DNA from: Zopfochytrium polystomum
Lineage: Eukaryota > Chytridiomycota > Chytridiomycetes > Chytridiales > Chytridiaceae
Assembly (NCBI GenBank): GCA_025765615.1
Contig: JAIVFJ010000168.1
Coordinates: 62,001-126,000, forward strand
Direction: 5' to 3'
Length of the DNA: 64,000 bases
Shown here: in pieces, positions 11,063-20,945 of the stretch
Layout: the number at the start of each line of letters is the position of its first letter
How positions within the stretch are numbered: the stretch's first letter is position 1
The notes under the pieces: model-generated
The model's database searches: none
Seen by the model: the letters and a program-made list of their open reading frames with translations, nothing else
What the model was told of the DNA's origin: nothing
Position numbers and translations under genes: made by a program

Positions 11063-11442
11063 TAAGGGAGTGAGTTGGCGATGTGGAAAAAAAGGAGATA
11101 GTCCTCTGACCTTGGAAACCTCGAGGTTCAGGTCATCACTAAATTTCCCGTTGGAGTTTGGAGAGATCGTGAAGCGGAGCTTGCTATCAGGTGGGGGGGA
11201 AGTGGGAGCGCGTCAGTGTCTATTCGAAGGTATCGGCTTCGTCCGGTGGATGGATGGATTGGGGGAGCCTTAGTTGCTCCGCTGAAAGACAGGATGGGGT
11301 TGGGCGGGGGCGGAGTGTGGTTTGGAACGAAGCGGGAGCCGCTTGGCAGGGAAAGCCCCGCGGAGGGGCAAGAAAGGGGGAGAATGTTGGAGGAGGCACT
11401 CCAGCCTTACGTGATGTAATCGATGTCGAGTTGGCGGGACAT
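10484..11442 (-). CDS. Tandem-family protein, copy 3 (function unknown)
   Basis: Exons are complement of 11411-11442, 11111-11183 and 10484-10981, giving 200 aa. Splice sites are GTAAGG...GATAG for intron 1 and GTCAGA...CATAG for intron 2. Sequence features are as in copies 1 and 2 (MSRQLDIDYIT, KLRFTISPNSN, GIGGIQNIGTGRWLEL, CEFEFNGFGGTVAKV). Intron 2 consists largely of a long (TG)n run at 10998-11059, which may vary between strains. Strong conservation of all three exons across copies, against divergent introns, argues for selection on the protein. Function unknown; a beta-trefoil-like fold is only a guess. Confidence 0.82.
10998..11059. repeat. (TG)n microsatellite
   Basis: About 60 bp of nearly uninterrupted TG inside intron 2 of copy 3. 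A second TG run lies at 12030-12079 in the adjacent intergenic region. Confidence 0.95.
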
Positions 11443-12033
11443 TGTGGTTGGGGAGGTGGCAAGGGCGGAGGGTGGGTGGCAAGGAGGAGGGGGAGAGAGG
11501 AAGTTTGCTTGCACGAGTCGATGGTGGTTGGTCCGTTTTTGAGAAGAGAAGGGACGCTGGAGCAGACGGTAACGGGGAGACAGAGAGACAGAGACAGAGA
11601 GAGGGAGAGAGGGAGAGGAAGGGCGAGATACAACAGAGACAGAGACAGAGCCGGAGACAGAGAGAGTGTGTGTGTGTGGATCAGAGCACGCGGAGGCGAG
11701 AGACAGACGCGCGTTGTGCCAGACATCCGATTTGATCAAGGGCAAGCAAGACAGGCCAAAGGTAAGACACACCCCCCTATATTTGACTCTTCCGCCAAAT
11801 TGCCGGGGAGAGACGGACCCATTCAGGCTGGGACAGACAGGCCGGATCTGCCAAGCGAATGTTGACAAGGTCGTTGTTTTCTCTCTTCTCATGCGAGCGA
11901 CAAGAGAGAGAGACAACTGCGACTACCGCAAGGGAGAGAACGAGAGCAGCGAACGAGAGAAAGAGAGACACTGACAGAGAGAGAAGGAGAGAGAGAGATA
12001 GAAAAAGAGAGAGACAGAGAGAGAAAGATGTGT

Positions 12034-12082
<49 letters not shown>

Positions 12083-12397
12083 GTGTGTGTGTCTGAGTCT
12101 GTCGTGAGCTTGGTGTGACGAGGCCAGAGAAAGCGAGCGAGGTAGCGAGGCCAGACAGCAGACAGCGGCTGTGTAGACACTGCGCATGGTGGGAACGACA
12201 GTGCCGATTGAAAAAGAAGAAGAAGAAAAAGAGGGGAAACGTGAGAAGACAAACAAGAAAGGGTGCTGACCAGCTACTTGCGAGAGTTCTCGAATACAAC
12301 CCCTGCCTCCCTTTCCCCCACACTCACGCTCTGTCCCTGCCTGTCCCGCGCCGTCCGCCTTCAGCGCCCTCCTGCGTTCCCACCCGCCACTTACAGT
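11443..12397. other. Divergent promoter region, microsatellite-rich
   Basis: It separates copy 3 (minus) from the ADP-ribosyltransferase-like gene (plus). It holds (GA)n at about 11577-11672 and 11960-12025 and (TG)n at 12030-12079. Long open frames here are artefacts of these repeats. No TATA motif is obvious. Confidence 0.5.
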
Positions 12398-15086
12398 ATG
12401 CCGCCGCACGGAAGGGCATGCAAAGTATTCGAAGACCGACCAGCGGCTTTCCGGAGCGAACGAGTGCTCCTGCTTCTCGCTGCCGCCGCACTCGTCCTTG
12501 CAATAGGTTGTTGCGCGGCCCCAGCTATGAACCAGCAGCAACTCAAGGACTCGCGATCCTTCCTGACCTCCCCAAGGCTCTCGTTTTCCCTTTCTGTGAG
12601 TAGCCGCTTTGGTTTCCCCCGTCCACGTTATGCCTTCGAGCCCCTCCTCCTGTTTGGCGGCTTCGAGACCCCGTTCCCCGCTCCTCGTTCTCTGCTTCCG
12701 TTCTCGTTCTCCTTTCACCGCTCCCGTTCCCCGCCGCCACCATCCATCCTTACTTTTCTCCAAAAACGATGCTTCTTCTCATCCCCTCACATCTTCCTTT
12801 GACAACTACAGCGTCGAGGCAATCACATGTCCGCCCGCTTTTCGTCTCTGGCGAACGGGGCGGACGATGATTTTGTGGACAAAGACGGAAAGGAGTGGCC
12901 AGACTACATCTACCGCGCGGCGACGGAGGACGACGTCGCGCAGTTCAAAGCGGGCAAAGACATCCGGTCTTCGAGCAAAGACGAGAAGACCTGGCGACCC
13001 AATATCGTAGGCGCCGCAGACTGCGTCGCATGCCACATCGGCAATGATCACAAGCAACAATCGAACTTCATATCAACAACTTCGGATCTCGCAAAGGCCG
13101 AGGATTACGCCGCGACTGGTTCGACGCACAAGATCTTCAAGGTACGTTGAGGCCCCCATTTGGAATGAGGAGGGAACATTGTGTGTCATCTTCCACCACT
13201 CGCGGAAGAGATGGGGTGAGAGTGGAGGTTTAGGTGAAGGCACCTCGTTCATTACCCGGGTTTGGTGGTTTGGTGCTTTTCGGAAAGCTGACAGAGCGCG
13301 TTTTTGCAGATCGATGTCGCGAAACTCGGAGATGACGCGAGAGCTCAGATCAAAGACATGAGCACCGCGGAAGGAAGAAAAGCGGCCCTTGGAGACAAGA
13401 AAAGTGATGTGCAGCTATGTACGTAGAACTCATGATCTTCGCAAATTATTTCTTCTATCGCTCTTTGGGCTGCTTCTCAGTGGTGACTGACAGTTTGACG
13501 TTAACTTGTGAAAACTTAGCTGGGGGCCCCTCACGAGCGAAAGACAACTTCTTGGAAGGTGTAACTGATGTCTCTAAAATGGACGCAACGAAGAAGCAGC
13601 AGATGACTGACCGCGCTCACGCCTGTAAGATGAATTTGTTATTTTGCATCTCTTTTCTGGTTCTTCGTCTAACTGCATTCACCACCTCCAAAATATACAA
13701 TAGTGGGCGAACGCGACAAGGAGATCCTGCTTCACAACTTCATCCCACACGCAGCGTGCACGATCATGGACGCTTTCCGAGCGCGACTCCTTGGCGGTCT
13801 CTACCGTCGTGCAGGTAGCGCATGCAAGCAGAGGGTGTCGGCCATGAACGCCCAGTTCAACAAAAACTCTGTCAAGAACGCGGATGGAACCTTGGACATT
13901 AAGGTTTGCTTTTCGTTTTTGTGTTGTGCATTTCTAAAGTGGCACCTTTTGTCCAACGGCTTCGTCTCTGACCTCGTCCACTCCTCCCACACACAAACCA
14001 AAAACTCTAAAAACACGAAAGGCCACGCTCGCCAAAAACAAGGCCTCCAAGGCCTCCCTCGCCGACATCAACAAGGCCCGCGAGGCTGGCGGCAAAAAGG
14101 CCTTGAAGTTCGACTCGTCCAAAAAGGCAAAGAAATGGGCCCCCGTTGACACGAGCGCGAAGCCTGCCGACACCGCCAAGGCAAGCAAAGTCGCCTCGCC
14201 CGCCGCGAAAATGGGTGGTGGGGTGCCGCCGCCGCCACCGCCGCCTCCAGGAGGCAAATTGGTGAGTAAAAGAAAGCTGACACCCCTGTCCTCTTACATC
14301 TTACGCTAACTTTGTCCCCTTCCCTCCCTCCTCCCGTTACCCCCCTCAACAATTCCACCAGGCCCCCTCCACCTCCAGGTCCGCCTCCCCGAAAAAGAGC
14401 GGGGCCACCCCTCGATCGGCAGCAAAGCAGAAACCAAAGGCGGCGCCAAAGAAAGCCGGGGTCGCCCCGAGGACCGCAAAGGGGAAGATCTCGCCAAAGG
14501 CTCTGAAGAAAGCAGCAACATCCAAGGTAATGGCGTGGGATGGCGGAAACTTTACAAGCTCCCAGCCCCGACGATCTCTCCCAGCGGCTCCACTTTCCGC
14601 CCCCCTCTACCCCACATTTCTTCAGTTGCATTGCGGGCTAACGCTAACGCCAATACCCTCACCCTTCCCCAACCCGCCAATGCTTCGCCCGAAAAGGTCG
14701 CGCCCAAGGGCAAAACCGCAAAGGTCAAAGTTCCCGTCAAAAAGGGCATCTCGGCCAGGGCCGCGCCCAAGGCCAAACTGGCAAAGGGCAAGACGGCTCC
14801 CGCCAAGAAGTTGGGTCGCGGGAAAAAGGCGGCGACCCCCGCGAAAAAGGCCGCACCAGCGAAAAAGGCCGCCCTCAAGAAGGCTGCACCCAAGAAGGCC
14901 GCACCTAAGAAGGCCGCACCCAAGAAGGCCGCACCCAAGAAGTCCGCACCTAAGAAGGCCGCACCCAAGAAGGCCGCACCCAAGAAGGCTGCACCCAAGA
15001 AGGCCGCCCCGAAGCCCAGGGCGAAGCCGAAGCCAGCCCCCAAGGCGCAAAGGAAGCCTGCCGCTGCACCGAAGAAGAAAAAGTGA
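12398..15086 (+). CDS. Signal-bearing ADP-ribosyltransferase-like protein with H1-like tail
   Basis: Eight exons (12398-12595, 12812-13141, 13310-13418, 13520-13624, 13704-13903, 14022-14261, 14362-14526, 14697-15086) join in phase to 578 aa. A hydrophobic segment at residues ~22-41 looks like a signal peptide or anchor. Residues ~95-265 carry the spacing of an R-S-E ADP-ribosyltransferase: YIYR (Arg101), FISTTS (Ser154-Thr156) and ERDKE (Glu250/Glu254). Such enzymes move ADP-ribose from NAD+ to a target. Then follow a Pro8 run (exon 6) and a strongly basic tail of KKAAPKK-type repeats (residues ~395-578), like histone H1 C-termini or DNA-binding tails. Consistent phase over eight exons supports one gene. 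An AATAAA lies at 15322. The ART assignment rests on motif spacing only; the target is unknown. Confidence 0.65.
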
Positions 15087-15321
15087 AGGTGAATTGGGCG
15101 CGGTTTCGAGTGGAGCTGGATCGATTCATTTTTTATTTTTTTTTTGTTTTGTTTTTCTTTTTCTTTTTGTTCTTTGTTTGGTTTCGTTTTCTTTTATTCA
15201 ATTTCAAGACTCGCCCCCAAATCGCTCCCGGTTTGCGCTTCTTTGTTCGTGTTGTTTCTTCAATTTTTGTATTTTTTGAATGGTTGTTTGTGTTTCTGTG
15301 TTTTTGATAATTGTACAAGAC

Positions 15322-15327
15322 AATAAA
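15322..15327 (+). terminator. Polyadenylation signal AATAAA
   Basis: AATAAA lies about 235 nt after the stop at 15086, preceded by a T-rich 3' UTR (15125-15310), and probably ends transcripts of the eight-exon gene. Confidence 0.6.
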
Positions 15328-15629
15328 GCAAGTTGTAGCCGTAAGCGATAGGCGCGAGACCTGCTTTGCGTCGTGGTGACCAGTGCGAAGAAATGCGCTG
15401 TTTTGCGCCAGTGTCTCAGCCTTACCGTGATCGAGTCTTTTCTTTGACAAGGACACGCTCTTGGCAGGCGCGCTTGACTGTCCCCCCCCCATCATTAATA
15501 GTAGGGCGACACCCCTGGCAAGTCATTTTCACCGATTTGCGATAGGCTCTGCAAGCTGCGGACAAACATAAACAAGAGTCGGTGGGGTTTGTTGTCTGTC
15601 GTGGGGGGGGGTGGAAGTGCCCATGTAGC

Positions 15630-15689
15630 CAGTTCAATTGTGAATTTGAGTTTGAGGGGTACGATGGGCAGTTTAAATTTGACAGTTGA
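15630..15689 (+). pseudogene. Tandem-family C-terminus fragment, inverted
   Basis: The plus strand reads QFNCEFEFEGYDG before a stop at 15687-15689, matching the SNCEFEFNGFGG end of the tandem family. Upstream similarity is lost through a frame break and a G run. It points opposite to all intact copies, so it is debris of an inversion or rearrangement. Confidence 0.55.
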
Positions 15690-15750
15690 AAATGCGATTA
15701 AACAGTCATAAAGGGAAGGTCGGTTCAGGTTCCGTTGACTTCCTTCACGT

Positions 15751-15781
<31 letters not shown>

Positions 15782-15786
15782 CCAGT

Positions 15787-15935
15787 TCACACGATACCCT
15801 CAAGCCCCACGAGTTGAATTTGAAATTCGCAGTTGTACTCGCTATCCGAAGCAGAGACCACCACGCCGTCGCCGTCGCCCGACGGCCTTCTCATGGGCTT
15901 CCCGTCGGTCCCGAGGAGATACGACAGCCAGTTTA
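15787..15935 (-). pseudogene. Tandem-family C-terminus fragment
   Basis: The minus strand reads LSYLLGTDGKPMRRPSGDGD, then SEYNCEF and a stop at 15787-15789. This aligns with LSYVLGSDGKPLGRP...NCEFEF of the intact copies. Upstream (from about 15935) the similarity stops and transposase-like sequence begins, so only the last ~45 codons survive. A T-run of about 23 lies just downstream. Confidence 0.7.
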
Positions 15936-16246
15936 GCAAGAAGCTTCCGACCTATTTTCGTCCACCTAGCCCAAGTTTTCTCATGCATCCCCGTGAACAC
16001 AGCCCCTTCTTCCTGCGTTGGGTACGTTTTCATTGAGTGCAGCGTCCAGAGCAGGTGCTCTTGGTTAAACAGTCTGCACTCTGATCGTGGAAGGCGCACG
16101 ATCTCCAACCAGAGATCCTCACAGCTTTCCAAACTGACTCCAAACAGGCTCCTCATTCGCCTATCAAACGGTGCTGTGTTGGCGAATTCTTCGCCTAGCT
16201 TCAGAAGACGCGCTGCAATGCTTGGGATCGTCAAGTTGGCTTGCAC
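15936..16246 (-). mobile_element. Transposase N-terminal fragment
   Basis: An open minus-strand frame (continuing out of frame into 15842) reads FGVSLESCEDLW, HLLWTLHSMKTYPTQEE, then GMHEKTWARWTKIG. This resembles the N-terminal part of the DDE transposases common in microbial eukaryotes (pattern FG...C..LW...HLLWAL.F.K.Y.TE......DEKTFRKW). The catalytic DDE domain is absent; the frame instead runs into the tandem-family fragment, so the piece is inactive. Confidence 0.5.
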
Positions 16247-16357
16247 TTGTGCACTCTAGCGATACGACTTTGTGCGAGGTGGCATGCGAGCAGACTACAA
16301 TACGACAAGAAACAACAACTCAATGGTGGGAAACAACAGCAGATTGCTCTGTGACAG

Positions 16358-16674
16358 CAAATGCGTCCCCGCAGAAAAGACATGTCCAGATGCGCAGTGT
16401 TGTTTTCTGTTGATCACAGGGCACTTAAGAGACTGGCTCAGTGGGGAGCATACAACCCAGCTGTTTGTTTCCCCCATGCAGGTCTTGTGACAGATGGCAA
16501 CACAATGCCGCACCAAGAAAATTTCAATGTTTGAAGCACCCCTACAACTGTTTTGCTGGTGAAACAAACACCTGGGTTGTATGCTTCCCACTGAGCCAGT
16601 CTCTTATGTGCCCTGTGATCAACGGAAAACAACACTGCGTGTCTGGACATATCTTTTTCGCGGGGATGCATTTG
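16358..16674. repeat. Long inverted repeat, 114-bp arms
   Basis: Arms 16358-16471 and 16561-16674 are near-perfect reverse complements (about 90%) around an 89-bp loop. Both arms, read outward, contain the same pieces (CAAATGCRTCCCCGC..., GTTGATCACAGGGCAC, AGAGACTGGCTCAGTG). The structure would form a hairpin in RNA or single-stranded DNA. It lies next to a transposase fragment and may be a MITE-like element or two head-to-head copies of a repeat. No further gene is seen between 16247 and 16794. Confidence 0.9.
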
Positions 16675-16794
16675 AATGAGAAGAAACAACGGCAGCCATT
16701 CATCCAACATTCAGTTCGTGGCAAACAAGAGTTCCGTTGAGCAAACTTTTTCGCCTTCATTCATTCGCCACCCTCACCACTTGCAAGAAGCTGA

Positions 16795-17681
16795 ATGAAA
16801 GGAAGCACTGAGAACGATCTGACCTGGGGTGAGGATGAGGAAAAACTCCTGAACGAGCTGGCTTCACAGCTGAAAGCCAATAAGAAGCTGCTCAACGGCT
16901 CAACAGTAAAAGAAGCGGACTCAGACACTTTCGGGAAGTTCACCGTTAAGAAGATCAACGAGAAACTTTCAGGTATGTTCCTTTATGATTGCTGTTACGC
17001 GTGCGCATTCTCACTGCACCAAAGAACGTAAAACCGTCCAAATAAAGGATCGTGCGGCAGATATGATTAGAGGAGTTCCCAGCTCTTCAAAGAGGAAGGC
17101 CTCTGGACGAGCAAGACGACTTGGCGCTTTTGGAAGCGACGAACACCTTTACCCCGTCGCATTCTACAGCCAAGAAAGCTGCGTCAGCCTCGCTGTCCCC
17201 TCCGCGAAAACAATTTGCAAGCAGACTACCTCACGACGACGCAACCCCAGGCCTAGCGTACGTCCTCAACATCCGCAGCGAGGACCAGAAAACCTACCTT
17301 ATCATCATTCTCGTTCTTACGGGGTTCGCCACGACCGTCGCAGTCACAGACGACAACAAAGGAATTTTCGTGCATATGATTCGACAAAAGAAGAGCACTG
17401 GATGGTTTTTTGAGGCCAACGCCTCGGAGTCGACAGGCTACGTCGCTGGAATGGTGCCAGGACCAGTGATCGGGGAATCGCTTTCAGACAAGCCTTTGTT
17501 TGATGGAGACGACGTCGTGCTAGCTCTCCGTGATTTTTACTCTCGAGAAGAGCAAGTCCAGCAAACACTAACCTTTTTTGTCGATCTCCCAGCGAAAGTC
17601 GACCCCCGCATTCACGTTGTGCGTACAGAAGATGGTTCCCTCCGTGTTGAAGCGCTGGAGTGGCGTCACAGTGGAAAGTAA
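16795..17681 (+). CDS. Possible Hsp20/alpha-crystallin-like protein
   Basis: Two exons, 16795-16972 and 17071-17681 (98-nt intron GTATGT...TTAG, phase 1), give 262 aa. The N-terminal half is charged and low in structure (EDEEKLLNELASQL, then a Ser/Lys/Pro-rich stretch). The C-terminal half (residues ~135-262) has beta-strand character and ends with FFVDLPAKVDP, then DGSLRVEA. This resembles the F-LP-xxVD...DGxLxV segment that closes an alpha-crystallin domain, the fold of small heat-shock chaperones. The canonical IxI tail is absent. The gene model is good; the Hsp20 relation is an inference. An AATAAA at about 17684 follows the stop. The LQWW-repeat gene begins only 75 nt downstream. Confidence 0.7.
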
Positions 17682-17756
17682 ACAAATAAAAGCAAAAACG
17701 CCTTTTTGTCAAATTTTTTTTGTTTCCGCAGCTCCAGGTCGTGCGACAGAAATTCG

Positions 17757-18794
17757 ATGGCCGAATCCACCGCCCCTTCGCATCAAAGGCTTCCAGCAGT
17801 CGTCGCGGTCGAGATCTGCAGCTACTCCACGCCGGCGCGCGATCTCTTCACGCTCGCTTCTCTCCTCCGTCTCCCCAGAATTCAAACCGCAGCGCTGATG
17901 GAGCTTGTGGCCGGCCGCCGTTTCGTCGATCGCGTGGAATCCACCAGCCTCCTCGACTTTCTCCTGCGCCAACTGCCCCGCGCGCAGTTCACCAAATTGT
18001 ACACCAACAGCGCCATGAACGACGCAAGATCGATCGACCTGCTGCAGTGGTGGCTAGACAGCGGCCTGGAGCTCCACTACACGGGCCGTGCGATGAATTG
18101 CGCCAAAAACACGCAGATCTTGCAGTGGTGGAAAGAGAGCGGGCTACCCCTCAAGTACGACGAATGTGCGATGATAGCTCCCAAGCACTGCGAATCCGCC
18201 GACTTGCTGCAGTGGTGGAAAGACAGCGGGTTGAAATTGAAGTACGACAAACGAGTGATTCACCAGGCCTGCAGTTATGGACAGGTCCACGTGCTGCAAT
18301 GGTGGAAGGATAGCGGATTGTCGTTTGACTACAGTGCCAGCGCAATGAACGTTGCGTCCCAGATTGGTTGCCTGGAGGTGTTGGACTGGTGGAGGGACAG
18401 TGGCCTCGAGTTGAAGTACACTGAGGTGGGGATGGACAGTGCGAGCAAGGCTGGCGATACGCTCGTTCTGCAGTGGTGGAAGGACAGTGGCTGCCCGCTC
18501 AAGTACACTCCAAATGTCATTAGCGACGCTATCAGTGCCGGCATGGTGAACAGCTTAAAATGGTGGAGGGACAGCGGGCTGCCCGTTAAGTGGAATTCAG
18601 ACTGCTTTATGAACGCTGGTTCAAAGGAGGTGTTGGAGTGGTGGGAAGAGTCCGGTCTGTTTCAGCAATGGCTGGAAAGCAAGACCAACACGCAACGTAC
18701 ATTTGAGGTAATATTTTCTCATCTCCGATGGACTGATAGTCCAGCCGAAGTAAAACAGTGGTGGTGGGAAGCGCGATCGCGTGTCAAGCAATAA
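17757..18794 (+). CDS. LQWWKDSGL-repeat (ankyrin-like) protein
   Basis: A single-exon gene of 345 aa. I chose ATG 17757, because an upstream in-frame extension has no ATG and this start aligns with that of the paralogue at 39838. Residues ~1-90 form a helical leader. From ~95 on there are eight ~28-30-residue units with the core LQWWKDSGL-x-L-x-Y-x5-M, a divergent ankyrin-type repeat expected to act as a protein-binding scaffold. The last unit (VLEWWEESGLFQQW) is degenerate. No catalytic domain, signal or membrane segment is present. The stop TAA overlaps an AATAAA signal (18790-18795), so the 3' UTR must be very short. The repeat content is certain; the partner is unknown. Confidence 0.85.
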   Translation: MAESTAPSHQRLPAVVAVEICSYSTPARDLFTLASLLRLPRIQTAALMELVAGRRFVDRVESTSLLDFLLRQLPRAQFTKLYTNSAMNDARSIDLLQWWLDSGLELHYTGRAMNCAKNTQILQWWKESGLPLKYDECAMIAPKHCESADLLQWWKDSGLKLKYDKRVIHQACSYGQVHVLQWWKDSGLSFDYSASAMNVASQIGCLEVLDWWRDSGLELKYTEVGMDSASKAGDTLVLQWWKDSGCPLKYTPNVISDAISAGMVNSLKWWRDSGLPVKWNSDCFMNAGSKEVLEWWEESGLFQQWLESKTNTQRTFEVIFSHLRWTDSPAEVKQWWWEARSRVKQ

Positions 18795-19292
18795 ATATAA
18801 CAGAAGCACTGAAGAAATTCTCACCTTTTAGAGCATCTCCAGCCTTGTTCTAGTTTCAAATATTTGCAACAAAACAGATCAAGAGATCCCCACCGTTCGT
18901 TCCAAACAACGCCCACGGCGCCATCCACGGCCTCCTCCACGATTTTCGTTTTGGAGCTGCTCCAAACGGTGAGCAAAAGGACCCCTGTTTGCTCGCCGTT
19001 TGAAACAGAGAGACAAGCCATCTGATTGGCCGTCTGAGAGACAAAGTGTTGCCACCTTCCAATTACGTTCGGCCGATGTAGAGACAAAGATGAAACCACC
19101 AACCAGTCCAGTGTCGGCCCAACGAAGATGGCGCAGACCAACCCATTCACCACAATCTCTTCACTCTCTTCCATCTCCCTACCGATCTCTACGATCTCTA
19201 ACCTTTGGCGTTACTATATATACAACTGCTGTTATTGCGATCTTCAACTGCTTTCTCTGCGTGCGACTTTGAAGGTGTAAACCCTTTTAGAC

Positions 19293-20792
19293 ATGATTGG
19301 AAGCGGACAGTATATCCCCAACGGTTCGACATTCCATCCTCAACCAGAGCCTGGTGAGGCGTCTGTCACTTGGCATGGTGGGCAAGCATCAGATCCTGCC
19401 TCGGCTATGACGATCCCAACATCCTCTCAATTGTTCTCGACAGCAGCAGGAGCTGCGGCTGGGAGCATGGCCACATCTAGTCGAACAGCCTTCCATGGGA
19501 ATGACGCACTTCCGGTCACTTTCGTTCCTGCTCACGTTACCCAAGGTCCAGTGCGTGGTCCCGCATCTGGCTCATCTGCATTCCATATGAATCATACGAC
19601 TGGCATGACGCATTACGGTTCCTTCATGACATATGGAAATATCGACGCAGCGGGATCAGCATTATCGTCACCCTCTGTATCACTGTCTCAATCTCCTGCT
19701 GGGCAGAACCATGCGAGCTTTCCGCCAACGGCAGCTAAGCCAGCTTTCCCCTCGTCCTCCTTCGCAAGAGCGTCTGGGACGAACTCCCGTGCTTCATTCG
19801 CTCAACCCAGTGCACCCATACAACCAGTTGTAAATCCTTCACCCAAAAGCGGAACAACAACTCAAGGAACAAACTACACAAGGGTTCAGGATCAAGCCAT
19901 TGCTTTTGGTTACATTGTGTGCACAGAAGATCCTCTCCACGGAACAGATCAGCGGGGGGCGACATTCTGGGCTGCAGTCGAGGACACAGCAAAAGAGAAG
20001 GAGCCAACCCTCGAAAATCGTCCAATGGATAGTATCCGCCAGCGGTTTGGAAAGATATCGGCGATTTGCTCGAAAATGGTTGGTTGCTACTCTCGTGTCC
20101 ACCAGCGCCGCCAAAGCGGGGCGAACCTCACCCAAATCAAGCAAAATGCGATCGCCTTGTTTGAAATGGAAAATCCGAAAACGTCGTGGAAGGACTTCGA
20201 GGATGTGTACTTCATTTTGAGTGGGTCCCCAAAGTGGTCGGCAGGCGTTCAAAACGAGCAGCGGCAAGCTCGCCTTAGTGAAGTGCGCACACGATCTCGA
20301 TCATCGTCGATGGACCCCAACGACAGTTCATCAACAAGTGGAACCTCGACGCCCTGCACTCCTCCAGAGTCCCATCCAACGGAGAACCGGGTAGAGCGCA
20401 ACCAGAGAGCCACTGGAAGACCCATTGGAGCGAAACGCGCCAAAAAAAACTCGGCGGGCTCGGCAACAGACGTTAAGCGGGAAATTCTTTTGCATTTCGA
20501 ATCCCTCATGCAACAGTCGACTGCGAAGAGCATGCAGATGGCCAACCTAGTCTCAATTTACCGAGAAAAGGGACGGCGAAAAGAGATGCAGCGATGGGCG
20601 TCAATGGACCTTGACAGTACAACTGACGAACACCTTCGGGAAATTATTCTTCTAAATCGCGAGGCGCTACTGGCAGAGTTTCGATTGCAAAGAGGCGAAG
20701 GCCGTTCGGAAGGCAGGCACAAACACGATTCTAGTGAAGCCTTGTTCAGCAAGGCCAGCAAGCGAAGGGAGCTTGACGAAGATACAGAGTAG
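19293..20792 (+). CDS. Harbinger-associated Myb/SANT-like accessory protein
   Basis: A single uninterrupted frame of 499 aa. Residues ~1-185 are Ser/Ala/Pro-rich and disordered. About 195-310 is a trihelix/Myb-like domain (AFGYIVCTEDPLHGTDQRG, FWAAVEDTAKEKE, RFGKISAICSKMVG, then SWKDFEDVYFIL). About 365-460 matches the 'NAM-associated' C-terminal region of such proteins (GRPIGAKRAKK, then a helical REILLHFE...REKGRRKEMQRW block). In PIF/Harbinger transposons this protein carries the transposase to the nucleus and the element ends. The frame is intact, while its partner transposase is broken, so it may be recently stranded or domesticated. Confidence 0.75.
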   Translation: MIGSGQYIPNGSTFHPQPEPGEASVTWHGGQASDPASAMTIPTSSQLFSTAAGAAAGSMATSSRTAFHGNDALPVTFVPAHVTQGPVRGPASGSSAFHMNHTTGMTHYGSFMTYGNIDAAGSALSSPSVSLSQSPAGQNHASFPPTAAKPAFPSSSFARASGTNSRASFAQPSAPIQPVVNPSPKSGTTTQGTNYTRVQDQAIAFGYIVCTEDPLHGTDQRGATFWAAVEDTAKEKEPTLENRPMDSIRQRFGKISAICSKMVGCYSRVHQRRQSGANLTQIKQNAIALFEMENPKTSWKDFEDVYFILSGSPKWSAGVQNEQRQARLSEVRTRSRSSSMDPNDSSSTSGTSTPCTPPESHPTENRVERNQRATGRPIGAKRAKKNSAGSATDVKREILLHFESLMQQSTAKSMQMANLVSIYREKGRRKEMQRWASMDLDSTTDEHLREIILLNREALLAEFRLQRGEGRSEGRHKHDSSEALFSKASKRRELDEDTE

Positions 20793-20945
20793 GCAAAGGA
20801 AGTTACCCTCATATCTCATTGTTATTGTCCTCATTTATGTTCTACTGTTTCCTTCTGCCCTACACCTCTTTCCATTTTCACCTACAACGGTGCGATTATC
20901 AATAGAGAGCGATTATCATTTTATTCAATCATCCCCCATTTGATT

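Noticed and set aside
11777..12763. 328-codon minus-strand open frame
   Set aside because: It reads through GA/TG microsatellites and overlaps the first exons of the eight-exon gene on the other strand; the composition is repeat-driven.
14552..15043. Minus-strand Gly/Ala/Leu/Phe repeat frame
   Set aside because: Antisense of the KKAAPKK tail; it has no independent support.
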